This document shows, in pieces, positions 17,361-25,824 of a stretch of 64,000 nt of DNA. Numbering within the stretch: position 1 is the stretch's first letter; the number at the start of each line of letters is the position of its first letter. Under the pieces are notes generated by a model. It had not been told where the DNA came from and did not search any database. It saw only the letters and a program-made list of their open reading frames with translations. The position numbers and the translations under genes are program-made. Origin of the DNA: Burkholderia sp. (GTDB taxonomy: Bacteria > Pseudomonadota > Gammaproteobacteria > Burkholderiales > Burkholderiaceae); NCBI GenBank assembly GCA_031253835.1, contig JAIRVP010000043.1, forward strand, positions 124,001 to 188,000, in the 5' to 3' direction.

Positions 17361-18584
17361 ATGAATCGCTTCACTTCCCCCGGATGGCGGCTCGCCGCCA
17401 TCGTGCTCGTCGGGCTGAACCTGCGGCCGGCGCTCGCCGCGGTCGGCCCGCTGCTCGACATGATCCAGCGCGCGACCGGCATCGGCGACGGCGCGGCCAG
17501 CCTGCTGACGACGATTCCGATCCTGCTGATGGGGCTCGGCGCGCTGAGTGCGCGGCGCCTGCAGCGCATCACCGGCATCGCGGGCGGCGTCTGGCTGGGT
17601 GTCGCGCTGATCGGGCTGGCCTGCGTGTCGCGGATCGGCGCGCAGCACGCGTGGCTGCTGCTCGCGAGCGCCTGCTGCGCGGGCGTCGGGATCGCGATGG
17701 TGCAGGCGCTGCTGCCCGGCTTCGTGAAGGCGCATTTCGCGACGCGCATCGGTGGCGCGATGGGCGTCTATTCGACGTCGATCATGGGTGGCGCGGTGCT
17801 CGCGAGCGTCGTCGCGCCCTTCGCGGCAGCGCGCTGGGGCTGGCTCGCCGCACTCGCGGGCTGGGCGCTGCCGGCGGCGGTAGCCGCGCTGGCCTGGCCG
17901 CTCGCCAGCCGCGGCGGCGACGGGTTCGCCGCCGGGCCCGTCTCGGTGTCGCATGCGCAGCCGTCGCGCTCGCCGCGCGCGTGGCGGCTCGCGCTGTTCT
18001 TCGGGATCGCGACGGGCGCCTACACGCTCGTGCTTGCGTGGCTGCCGCCGTACTACATGCGCCTCGGCTGGTCGCCGACGGCGGCCGGCAGCCTGCTTGG
18101 CGGCGTGACGCTCGCGGAAGTCGTCGCGGGGCTGATGATCTCGGCGACGATCGACCGCCTGCCCGATCGCCGGCCCGCGCTGCATGCGGCGATCGCGTCG
18201 CTGCTCGCCGGGTTGCTGGTGATGCTGGCCGCGCCCGAAGCGCTCGCGCTGCCGGCCGCGCTGCTGCTCGGCGCGGGGATCGGCGCGCTGTTTCCGCTGT
18301 CGCTGATCGTCACGGTCGATCATGCGGCGACGCCGGCCGACGCTGCATCGCTGACGGGGTTCGTGCAGGGTGTCGGCTATCTGATCGCCGGGCTGTTCCC
18401 GTTCGCGGCCGGCGTCGTGCGCCAGCATCTCGCCGATTTGACGCCCGCGTGGATCGCGATGGCGTGCCTGTGTGTCGTGCTGTTCGCGCTGGCGGCCGGG
18501 TTTGCGCCGCGGCTGGCGCGGCAGGTTGCGCGCGCCCAGGCAACTGGCGTCGCGGCGGCGCAATCACGTCCGGCGTCGCGCTGA
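17361..18584 (+). CDS. MFS transporter, CynX/NimT-like
   Basis: A 407-aa inner-membrane transporter with about twelve helices. The N-terminal Leu-Asn-Leu-Arg-Pro-Ala-Leu-Ala-Ala-Val-Gly-Pro-Leu-Leu is typical of the CynX (cyanate transporter)/2-nitroimidazole transporter group. The ATG at 17361 precedes the first membrane helix; a longer frame from 17316 would run close to the operators. It is divergent from marR and probably ligand-inducible. Whether it imports or exports, and what, is unknown. Confidence 0.87.
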   Translation: MNRFTSPGWRLAAIVLVGLNLRPALAAVGPLLDMIQRATGIGDGAASLLTTIPILLMGLGALSARRLQRITGIAGGVWLGVALIGLACVSRIGAQHAWLLLASACCAGVGIAMVQALLPGFVKAHFATRIGGAMGVYSTSIMGGAVLASVVAPFAAARWGWLAALAGWALPAAVAALAWPLASRGGDGFAAGPVSVSHAQPSRSPRAWRLALFFGIATGAYTLVLAWLPPYYMRLGWSPTAAGSLLGGVTLAEVVAGLMISATIDRLPDRRPALHAAIASLLAGLLVMLAAPEALALPAALLLGAGIGALFPLSLIVTVDHAATPADAASLTGFVQGVGYLIAGLFPFAAGVVRQHLADLTPAWIAMACLCVVLFALAAGFAPRLARQVARAQATGVAAAQSRPASR

Positions 18585-18620
18585 TCACGCACTTGCGCGA
18601 ACGGCACGTGCGCGATCAGC
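18580..18620. terminator. Hairpin spanning both convergent stop codons
   Basis: GCTGATCACGCAC (18580-18592) can pair with GTGCGCGATCAGC (18608-18620), 12 of 13 positions matching. The stops of the MFS gene (18582-18584) and cobM (18616-18618) lie inside the two arms. There is no T run, so it may block read-through without being a classic terminator. Confidence 0.5.
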
Positions 18621-19344
18621 CGGCGCTCGCGTACAGCGTCGAATCCGCGAACCCTTCGGCGTCGAGCACGCGCCCGATCAGGATCAGCGCGGTGCGCTCG
18701 ATCTGCGTGCCCTGCACCTTGCCGAGGATGTCGGCCAGCGTGCCCGTCACGCGTTCCTCGTCGGGCCAGCTTGCGCGATAGATCACCGCGACCGGGCAGT
18801 CCGCGCCGTAATGCGGCAGCACTTCGTCGACGATGCGCGCGAGATGGCGCACGCCGAGATGGATCGCGAGCGTCGCGCGGTGCGCGGCGAGCGAGCCGAG
18901 CGCCTCGCCTTCCGGCATCGTCGTCTTGCCCGCGAAGCGCGTGAGGATCACCGTCTGCGCGACACCGGGCAGCGTCAGCTCGACGCCGAGCGTCGCCGCG
19001 CAGGCGGCCGTGGCGGTCACGCCCGGCACGATTTCATACGGAATCCCGAGCACCTTCAGCCGGCGGATCTGCTCGCCGATCGCACCGTACAGCGACGGGT
19101 CGCCCGAATGCACGCGCGCCACGTCCTGCCCTTTCGCATGTGCGGCCGCGAGCAGCGCGACGATCGCGTCGAGGTCGAGTTCGGCCGTGTTGACGACCAG
19201 CTCCGCGCGATGACCCTCGAGCACGGCCGCCGGCACCAGCGAGCCTGCATACAGGATCACCGGGCACGTGCGCACGAGACGCTGGCCCTTCACCGTGATC
19301 AGCTCCGGGTCGCCGGGCCCCGCGCCGATGAAATACACCGTCAT
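18616..19344 (-). CDS. cobM: Precorrin-4 C11-methyltransferase
   Basis: A 242-aa SAM-dependent tetrapyrrole methylase that adds the C11 methyl in corrin synthesis. The N-terminal Gly-Ala-Gly-Pro-Gly-Asp-Pro-Glu-Leu-Ile-Thr, the Ser-Gly-Asp-Pro-Ser-Leu-Tyr-Gly-Ala loop and Pro-Gly-Val-Thr-Ala identify the CobM/CbiF branch. It is the last gene of the leftward cbiD operon, 43 bp after cobK. There is no riboswitch directly upstream of this operon, although one lies on the opposite strand of the divergent region. Confidence 0.93.
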   Translation of the reverse strand: MTVYFIGAGPGDPELITVKGQRLVRTCPVILYAGSLVPAAVLEGHRAELVVNTAELDLDAIVALLAAAHAKGQDVARVHSGDPSLYGAIGEQIRRLKVLGIPYEIVPGVTATAACAATLGVELTLPGVAQTVILTRFAGKTTMPEGEALGSLAAHRATLAIHLGVRHLARIVDEVLPHYGADCPVAVIYRASWPDEERVTGTLADILGKVQGTQIERTALILIGRVLDAEGFADSTLYASAG

Positions 19345-19387
19345 CGAAAATTCTCCGTCAATTCATGGGATGATCCGCCGCGCCGCG

Positions 19388-20119
19388 TCATGCGCGCGCG
19401 GCCGGATCGAGTGCGTCGAGCAGTGCCGCGGCCGAGTCGAACGCGCGGTCGGCATCGGGCAGCGGCGGCCGGCGCAGCATCACGACCGGCATCCGGCGCT
19501 CGCGTGCGACATCGAGCTTGGCCTCGGTGGCCGCGCCCCCGCTGTTCTTGCTGACGACGACGTCGATGCCCGTCAGCGCGAACAGCGCACGCTCGCCGTC
19601 GAGCGTGAACGGGCCGCGCGTGGCGATGATCTGCGCATGCGCGTTGCCGGGGTGCGCGTCGAGACAGCGCACGAGCCAGAACTGGTGCGGCGGGATCGTG
19701 TCGAGGTGCGCGAGCGGTTCGCGGCCGAGCGTGAACAGCGGCCGCCTGAACGGTGCGAGCGCGGCTTCGATGCCGGCCCAGTCGTCGACCATTCGCCAGT
19801 CATCGCCCGGTTGCGGCGTCCAGGGCGCGCGGCGCAGCGCCCAGAGCGGCACGCCGGCGTCGCGGGTCGCGGCAGCGGCGTTCGCGCTGATTTGCGCGGC
19901 ATACGGATGCGTCGCGTCGATCACGAGGCCGATGCCGGCGTCGCGCAGATACGCGGCCAGCCCGGCGGCCCCGCCGAAGCCGCCGACGCGCACGTCGCAG
20001 CGCAGGTCGTCGGGCACCTTGCCGAGACCGGCCAGGCTGTAGACGTGATGCGGGCCGAGTGCGCGCGCGATCTTCAGCGCGTCGCCGGTGCCGCCGAGCA
20101 GCAGGATGCGCGTGCTCAT
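19388..20119 (-). CDS. cobK: Precorrin-6A reductase
   Basis: A 243-aa NAD(P)H-dependent reductase of the corrin macrocycle (CobK/CbiJ). It starts with a dinucleotide-binding Leu-Leu-Leu-Gly-Gly-Thr-Gly-Asp-Ala and contains the family signature Asp-Ala-Thr-His-Pro-Tyr-Ala. Later motifs are Thr-Leu-Gly-Arg-Glu-Pro-Leu and Lys-Asn-Ser-Gly-Gly. Its ATG overlaps the cbiD stop (ATGA at 20116-20119). Confidence 0.93.
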   Translation of the reverse strand: MSTRILLLGGTGDALKIARALGPHHVYSLAGLGKVPDDLRCDVRVGGFGGAAGLAAYLRDAGIGLVIDATHPYAAQISANAAAATRDAGVPLWALRRAPWTPQPGDDWRMVDDWAGIEAALAPFRRPLFTLGREPLAHLDTIPPHQFWLVRCLDAHPGNAHAQIIATRGPFTLDGERALFALTGIDVVVSKNSGGAATEAKLDVARERRMPVVMLRRPPLPDADRAFDSAAALLDALDPAARA

Positions 20120-21204
20120 CGCGCTTCCCCGACGAAGCGGCCCTGACGGTCGATCGCGAACATCTCGACGGCGACCGACGGCGGCACGATGTCGCGTGCG
20201 ACACGCAGCGCATGCGCGCAGACGAGATCGCCGAGCGGCACGCCGTCGGCGTGCGCAAGCTTCAACGCTTCCTGGCTCGTGTTCGCGGCGCGCATCGCAG
20301 CCTGCAGCGTATCGCTCGCGCCGGCTTCGGACGCCCACTGCGCGAGCAGCGGCAGGTCGATGCCCGAATGGCGGCTGTGCAGGTCGAGGTGGCCGGCCGC
20401 GAGCTTGCTCAGCTTGCCGAACCCGCCGCACATCGACAACCGCGCGACCGGTGCGCGCCGCAGGTGCTTGAGGACCGCACCCGCGAAATCGCCCATCTCG
20501 ATCAGCGCCATGTCGGGCAGGTGGTAGTGCGCGCGCATCGCGTCCTCGCTCGCGTTGCCCGTGCACGCGGCGATATGCGCGATGCCGTTTGCGCGTGCGA
20601 CGTCGATCCCCTGGTGGATCGACGCGATATAGGCCGAACACGAGAACGGCCGCACGATGCCGGTCGTGCCGAGGATCGACAGCCCGCCGACGATGCCCAG
20701 GCGCGGGTTCATCGTCTTCAGCGCCAGTGCCTCGCCGCCTTCGACGCCGATCGTCACGTCGAAGCCGCCTGCGTAGCCGTGTTCGGCGGCGAGTGCGTCC
20801 AGGTGCGTCGTCATCATCTGGCGCGGCACCGGGTTGATCGCCGGTTCGCCGACCGGCAGCGTCAGCCCCGCGCGCGTGACCGTGCCGACGCCGGGCCCCG
20901 CATGAAAGCGCACGCCGGGCGCCGCCGCGAGCGCGACGCGCGCGAAGACCAGCGCGCCGTGCGTGACGTCCGGATCGTCGCCGGCATCCTTGATCGTGCC
21001 GGCTTCGGCGCCTGCGGCCGTGATGCGGCAGAACTCGAGCCGCATCATCACGCGCTGCCCTTTGGGCAGCACGATCTCGACCGCGTCGTCGGCCTGGCCC
21101 GCGAGCAGCAGCCGCGCGGCCGCGAGCGATGTCGCGGTCGCGCAGCTGCCGGTCGTATAGCCGAAACGGAGCGGCGCGGGCTGTTCGGGGGTTTCGTCGC
21201 GCAT
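20116..21204 (-). CDS. cbiD: Cobalt-precorrin-5B C1-methyltransferase
   Basis: A 362-aa enzyme that methylates C1 in the cobalt-first (anaerobic-type) pathway; many aerobes without cobF also use it. Recognised by [11 protein letters not shown] near the N terminus, Gly-Glu-Pro-Ala-Ile-Asn-Pro-Val-Pro, and Gly-Thr-Thr-Gly-Ile-Val. It is coupled on both sides by ATGA overlaps (with cobL at 21204 and cobK at 20119). Confidence 0.93.
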   Translation of the reverse strand: MRDETPEQPAPLRFGYTTGSCATATSLAAARLLLAGQADDAVEIVLPKGQRVMMRLEFCRITAAGAEAGTIKDAGDDPDVTHGALVFARVALAAAPGVRFHAGPGVGTVTRAGLTLPVGEPAINPVPRQMMTTHLDALAAEHGYAGGFDVTIGVEGGEALALKTMNPRLGIVGGLSILGTTGIVRPFSCSAYIASIHQGIDVARANGIAHIAACTGNASEDAMRAHYHLPDMALIEMGDFAGAVLKHLRRAPVARLSMCGGFGKLSKLAAGHLDLHSRHSGIDLPLLAQWASEAGASDTLQAAMRAANTSQEALKLAHADGVPLGDLVCAHALRVARDIVPPSVAVEMFAIDRQGRFVGEAR

Positions 21205-22475
21205 CACGCGTCCGTCGCGTCCGCCGGGTTCGGTGCGCCGGCCGTGTCGATCGCCTCGGCCGTCTTGGCCGCGCCGGGCTTGCGCACGTCGTACAGCGTG
21301 ACCGGCAGCGGCTGGCGCCACGTGTCGAAGCGGCCGAGCGGCTCCGCATGCGCGAGCGACACGCGCGTGAGCGTGCCGCCGTGCGTGTCGCGCCACGCGG
21401 CGAGCGCCATCTCGCCCTGCAGCGTGACCGCGTTCGCGACCAGCCGGCCGCCGGGTTTCAGCGATGCCCAGCACGCGTCGAGCACGCCGGGCGCCGTCGC
21501 ACCGCCGCCGATGAAGATCGCGTCGGGCGTGGCGAGCCCTGCAAGCGCATCGGGCGCGCGGCCCGCGACGAGCTGCAGGCCCGGCACGCCGAGCGCGTCG
21601 CGGTTGTGTTCGATGAAGCGCTGCCGTTCCGCATGGGCCTCGATCGCGACCGCCTGGCAGGACGGATGCGCCCGCATCCATTCGATGCCGATCGAGCCGC
21701 TGCCCGCGCCGACGTCCCACAGCCGCTCGCCGGGCGCGGGCGCGAGGCGGCCGAGCGTCATCGCGCGCAGGTCGCGCTTGGTGAGCTGGCCGTCGTGGCG
21801 GTATGCGTCGTCGGGCAGGCCGGGCGTGAGCGCGCGGCGCGGCGCGTCGGGGCCGGCCTGGCAGTCGAGCGCGACGAGGTTGAGCGCGGCCGTTTCGGCG
21901 ACGGTCCAGTCCTGCGCGAGGCCGTCGAGACGCCGTTCGAGCGGGCCGCCCAGATGTTCGAACACGCTGATGCGCGTGGGCCCGAAGCCGCGTGCGGCGA
22001 GTTCGGCGGCGACTGCGGCCGGCGTGCGGCCGTCGGCGCTCAGCACGAACAGGCGCCGGCCCGGCAGCAGATGCCGCGCGAGCGTCGCGAGCGGACGGCC
22101 GACGAGCGAAACCGCGCCGACGTCCTGCAGCGCCCAGCCGAGGCGCGCGGCCGCGAGCGACAGCGACGACGGTGCGGGCAGCACGCGCCATTCGTCGGGG
22201 GAAAGCTGGCGCGCGAGCGTCGCGCCGACGCCGAACAGCATCGGGTCGCCGCTCGCGAGCACGCACACCGGCGACGGGCGCCGCGCGAGCACGCCCGCCA
22301 GATCGAACGGCGACGGCCACGCTTCGCGCGCGGCCGGCAGCCGCGCGGGCAGCATGTCGAGATGCCGCTTCGCGCCGACCACGAGCGTCGCGTCGAGCAG
22401 CGCGCGACGTGCGCCGCGGCCGAGCCCCGCGTAACCGTCGTCGCCGATGCCCACTACCGTCAGCCACGCCGTCAT
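21204..22475 (-). CDS. cobL: Bifunctional precorrin-6Y C5,15-methyltransferase (decarboxylating)
   Basis: A 423-aa fusion. The N-terminal tetrapyrrole methylase (CbiE-like; Val-Val-Gly-Ile-Gly-Asp-Asp-Gly, Ala-Ser-Gly-Asp-Pro-Met-Leu) is followed by a C-terminal CbiT-like SAM domain ([10 protein letters not shown] near residue 245). It methylates C5 and C15 and decarboxylates the C12 side chain. I prefer the ATG at 22475, which has GGGGAAGGG upstream. An ATG at 22502 adds nine residues and overlaps the stop of a small upstream ORF as ATGA. Confidence 0.92.
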   Translation of the reverse strand: MTAWLTVVGIGDDGYAGLGRGARRALLDATLVVGAKRHLDMLPARLPAAREAWPSPFDLAGVLARRPSPVCVLASGDPMLFGVGATLARQLSPDEWRVLPAPSSLSLAAARLGWALQDVGAVSLVGRPLATLARHLLPGRRLFVLSADGRTPAAVAAELAARGFGPTRISVFEHLGGPLERRLDGLAQDWTVAETAALNLVALDCQAGPDAPRRALTPGLPDDAYRHDGQLTKRDLRAMTLGRLAPAPGERLWDVGAGSGSIGIEWMRAHPSCQAVAIEAHAERQRFIEHNRDALGVPGLQLVAGRAPDALAGLATPDAIFIGGGATAPGVLDACWASLKPGGRLVANAVTLQGEMALAAWRDTHGGTLTRVSLAHAEPLGRFDTWRQPLPVTLYDVRKPGAAKTAEAIDTAGAPNPADATDA

Positions 22476-22498
22476 GCACCCTTCCCCATCGTTCGATT

Positions 22499-22660
22499 TC
22501 ATCCAGTTTGTCGCGAGGCGCGGCAGTGGTGCCGCCGCGCGTTGATCCGGCGACTGCCGTCGGCACCGCCCGGCATGCGTGCAAGCAGATCCGCCAAGGG
22601 AATGGCCAGCCAGGCCAGCGCAATCCCCATGCCGAACAGCTCCGTCCTGCCGAGTTTCAT
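22499..22660 (-). CDS. Small membrane ORF ahead of cobL (53 aa)
   Basis: A 53-residue frame (54 if the adjacent Met at 22663 is used) with one strongly hydrophobic segment ([15 protein letters not shown]) and a basic, Cys/His-containing tail. Its TGA overlaps the alternative cobL ATG at 22502. The ribosome-binding site is weak. I do not recognise it; it could be a one-span membrane protein or a remnant. Confidence 0.35.
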   Translation of the reverse strand: MKLGRTELFGMGIALAWLAIPLADLLARMPGGADGSRRINARRHHCRASRQTG

Positions 22661-22817
22661 CATCGTGGATACCGGCGTATCGCCGCTCGAATGCCGAGCC
22701 GCCAATCGTACCATTCGCGCGACCGCGTGCAGGCCGTCACAGCCGTGCTGAGACACGGCTGCAGCGCAAATCGCCGATGCCGGACCGGTGCCGAAATCGG
22801 GTATCCTACGGCCGTTC

Positions 22818-22992
22818 GTTCGCCGGTGCCCTTCGGGGCCGAAGAGGGAACACAGGGCGCGCCGCGCGCCGCTGTGGCTGCCCCCGCAACTGTAGACAGC
22901 GAGCCGATTCCCCCTCATGCCACTGGTTTTACCGGGAAGGCCGGGAGCCGGCGCCGACCTGTCAGCCAGGAGACCTGCCGGCCAGAAAGTGC
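22818..22992 (+). promoter_or_regulatory. Cobalamin riboswitch upstream of cobG
   Basis: It shows the canonical order: GGTGCC...GGGAA, then GCTGCCCCCGCAACTGTA with the following AGC, GCCACTGG (22920-22927), and the closing B12-box region AGCCAGGAGACCTGCC (22964-22979). Adenosylcobalamin binding to such RNAs lowers expression of downstream B12 genes. A TATCCT at 22802-22807 could be the -10 box, but the -35 is poor. Confidence 0.93.
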
Positions 22993-23064
22993 GTGCGTGC
23001 CAGTCGGCGTCGGGCGGGGTGTACCGATGCGTTGGCCGCGGCGCGACACGACCCCGGTATCCCG

Positions 23065-24474
23065 TTGAGTTCTGCCCCCGATTCGATTCCTGCGTCGCCC
23101 GTCGTGCGCCCGTCGGCTTGCCCGGGGCTCGTGCGCGTGGTCGCGGCCGCCGATGGCGGGCTGTGCCGGATCAAGCTGCCGGGCGGCCGGCTCGACGCGC
23201 GCCAGGCGCGTGCGATTGCCGCTGCCGCACGTGCGTACGGCTCCGGCGCGATCGACGCGACCAATCGCGCGAATCTCCAGTTGCGCGGCATCCGCGACGG
23301 CGCCGGCGATGCGCTGACGCGCGCGTTGCTCGATGCGGGGCTCGGCCCGCGCGTCGCGGCAACTGCCGACTCGGACTCGACCGCCGATACGGCCGCGCTC
23401 GCCGCGAGCGACGACGTCCGCAACCTCCTGCTCAGCCCGCTCGCCGGGCACGATCCGGCCGCGCTCGTCGACAGCCGCGCGCTCGCCATTCCGCTGTTCG
23501 ACATGCTGGCCAGCGAGCCGCGCCGTGGCGAGTTGTCGCCGAAATTCTCGATCCAGCTCGACGGCGGCGAAGCGGTGGCGGCGCTCGATCATCCGCACGA
23601 CATCTGGCTCGCCGCATGGCGCCGCGCCGACGGCGCGGTACGCATCGCGGCCGGGCTGGCCGGTTGCCCGCCGGTCGCGGATCGCGACCGGCCTGCGTCG
23701 GTCGATGTGTCGCCCGATCAGGTTGTCGCGCTGGTCCGCGCACTGCTGCTCGCGTTCCTCGATCTCGCACCGGCCGATGTCACGCGGATGCGCGCCGTGC
23801 TCGCGACAGCCGGCGAACGTGCGTTACTCGATCGCGCGCAGCATTATCTGCCCTTCCCGCTCACGGCCGATCCTGCACTTGCCAGCTGGCGGCGCACGAA
23901 CGCCAACCCCGCACTGCGTTTCGGCGCACGCCCGTCGCTCGATGCGGCGCGTTGCAGCGTCGGTGCGCAATGCCTACTCGGGCGGCTCGACGCGACGCAA
24001 CTGGAACGGCTCGCCGCGCTGGCCGAAGCCGACGGCGACGGCACGCTGTCGATGACGCCGTGGCAAGGCGTGTTTCTGCACGGCGTGCCGCACGAACGCG
24101 CACCGGCCACGCTCGACGCACTCGCGTCGCTCGGCCTCGTTTGCAAGACGTCGGACCCGCTCGCGACGCTCGTTGCCTGCACCGGCAGCGCAGGCTGCGC
24201 GAAAGCGCACGCCGACACGAAACGCGACGCGCTCGCACTCGCCGCGCGCATCGGTCATCCGCTCGACGTGCACCTGACCGGCTGCGAACGCCACTGCGCG
24301 CTGCCGCATCCCGCGACGCATACGCTCGTCGCGGTGGCGCCCGCGCATTACGACCTTTACCGGCGCGACGCGGCCGGGGGCCTCGGCGCCCCGCTCGCGC
24401 GCCATCTGACGATTGACCAGGCCGCGGCCCGTTTGACGGGCGCGCGGCACAGCCAGGACACCACCGATGCTTGA
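23065..24474 (+). CDS. cobG: Precorrin-3B synthase
   Basis: A sulfite/nitrite reductase-like iron-sulfur enzyme that uses O2 to make precorrin-3B in the aerobic pathway. The 4Fe-4S/siroheme-type ligands are Cys-x5-Cys (Cys-Thr-Gly-Ser-Ala-Gly-Cys) and Cys-x3-Cys (Cys-Glu-Arg-His-Cys) near the C terminus. Conserved Cys-Pro-Gly-Leu-Val-Arg and Asn-Leu-Gln-Leu-Arg-Gly lie in the N-terminal part. No ATG exists near the start. I take TTG at 23065 (469 aa); TTG 23032 and GTG 23104 are alternatives. It is first in the riboswitch-controlled operon. Confidence 0.88.
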   Translation: MSSAPDSIPASPVVRPSACPGLVRVVAAADGGLCRIKLPGGRLDARQARAIAAAARAYGSGAIDATNRANLQLRGIRDGAGDALTRALLDAGLGPRVAATADSDSTADTAALAASDDVRNLLLSPLAGHDPAALVDSRALAIPLFDMLASEPRRGELSPKFSIQLDGGEAVAALDHPHDIWLAAWRRADGAVRIAAGLAGCPPVADRDRPASVDVSPDQVVALVRALLLAFLDLAPADVTRMRAVLATAGERALLDRAQHYLPFPLTADPALASWRRTNANPALRFGARPSLDAARCSVGAQCLLGRLDATQLERLAALAEADGDGTLSMTPWQGVFLHGVPHERAPATLDALASLGLVCKTSDPLATLVACTGSAGCAKAHADTKRDALALAARIGHPLDVHLTGCERHCALPHPATHTLVAVAPAHYDLYRRDAAGGLGAPLARHLTIDQAAARLTGARHSQDTTDA

Positions 24475-25093
24475 CTACATTCGCGACGGGCAGGAAATCT
24501 ACCGCCAGTCGTTCGCGACGATCCGCGCCGAGGCCGACCTGTCGCAGGTTCCGCCCGACCTCGAGAAACTCGCGGTGCGCGTGATCCATGCGTGCGGGAT
24601 GGTCGACGTCGTCTACGACCTGCGTTTTTCGGCGGGCGCCGGCACGGCGGGCCGCACGGCGCTCGCAGCCGGCGCGCCGATCCTGTGCGACGCGCGGATG
24701 GTCGCCGAAGGCATCACGCGCGCGCGGCTGCCGGCCGGCAATCGCGTGATCTGCACGCTCGGCGAGCCGGAGGTGCCCGATCTCGCGCGCCATCTCGGCA
24801 ACACGCGCTCGGCCGCCGCACTCGAACTGTGGCGCCCGCATCTCGCGGGCAGCGTCGTCGTGATCGGCAATGCGCCGACCGCGCTGTTTCACCTGCTCGA
24901 CATGATCGATGCCGGCGCGCCGCGCCCCGCGCTGATCCTCGGCTTTCCGGTCGGCTTCATCGGCGCGGCCGAATCGAAGGCGGTGCTCGACGCCGACAGC
25001 CGCGGCGTCCCGTACGTCGCGCTGCTCGGCCGGCGCGGCGGCAGCGCGATGGCCGCCGCCGCGGTCAACGCGCTCGCGACGGAGGTCGAATGA
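24467..25093 (+). CDS. cobH: Precorrin-8X methylmutase
   Basis: A 208-aa enzyme that moves the C11 methyl to C12, giving hydrogenobyrinic acid. Family marks are Tyr-Ile-Arg-Asp-Gly-Gln-Glu-Ile-Tyr, the catalytic His in Val-Ile-His-Ala-Cys-Gly-Met, and [13 protein letters not shown]. It overlaps cobG by eight bases and its stop overlaps the cobI ATG. Confidence 0.95.
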   Translation: MLDYIRDGQEIYRQSFATIRAEADLSQVPPDLEKLAVRVIHACGMVDVVYDLRFSAGAGTAGRTALAAGAPILCDARMVAEGITRARLPAGNRVICTLGEPEVPDLARHLGNTRSAAALELWRPHLAGSVVVIGNAPTALFHLLDMIDAGAPRPALILGFPVGFIGAAESKAVLDADSRGVPYVALLGRRGGSAMAAAAVNALATEVE

Positions 25094-25824
25094 CGACCGC
25101 GCGCGGACGGCTGTTCGGGGTCGGCGTCGGCCCCGGCGATCCTGAACTGATGACGATCAAGGCGCTGCGCGTGCTGCAGGCGGCGCCCGTGGTCGCGTAT
25201 TTCGTCGCGAAGGGCAAGAAAGGCAATGCGTACGGCATCGTCGAAGCGCACCTGCTCGACGGGCAGACGCAACTGCCGCTCGTCTATCCGGTGACGACCG
25301 AAGCGCTGCCGCCGCCGCTCTGCTACGAGACGGTGATCGCCGACTTCTACGACACGGCCGCCGAAATCGTCGCCGCCCACCTCGACGCGGGACGCGACGT
25401 CGCGGTGATCTGCGAAGGCGACCCGTTTTTCTACGGCTCGTACATGTACCTGCACGACCGCCTCGCGCCGCGCTACGACACCGAGGTCATCCCGGGCGTG
25501 TGCGCGATGCTCGGCGGCACGGCCGTGCTCGGCCAGCCGCTCGTCTATCGCAACCAGAGCCTGTCGGTGCTGTCCGGCGTGCTGCCCGAGCACGAGCTGC
25601 GCGAGCGGCTCGCGCGGGCCGACGCGGCCGTCGTGATGAAGCTCGGCCGCAATTTCGACAAGGTGCGGCGCGTGCTCGACGAACTCGGGCTCGCGAAGCG
25701 CGCGCTGTACGTCGAGCGCGCGACGATGGCGAACCAGCGCATCGTGCCGCTCGACGAGGTCGACCCGATGGCGTCGCCGTATTTCTCGCTGCTCGTCGTG
25801 CCGGGGGACAAATGGCAAGGATGA
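25090..25824 (+). CDS. cobI: Precorrin-2 C20-methyltransferase
   Basis: A 244-aa SAM-dependent methylase for C20. [11 protein letters not shown] at the N terminus and [10 protein letters not shown] mark the CobI/CbiL branch. The ATG at 25090 has GGAGG three bases upstream and overlaps the cobH stop (ATGA). Confidence 0.95.
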   Translation: MTTARGRLFGVGVGPGDPELMTIKALRVLQAAPVVAYFVAKGKKGNAYGIVEAHLLDGQTQLPLVYPVTTEALPPPLCYETVIADFYDTAAEIVAAHLDAGRDVAVICEGDPFFYGSYMYLHDRLAPRYDTEVIPGVCAMLGGTAVLGQPLVYRNQSLSVLSGVLPEHELRERLARADAAVVMKLGRNFDKVRRVLDELGLAKRALYVERATMANQRIVPLDEVDPMASPYFSLLVVPGDKWQG

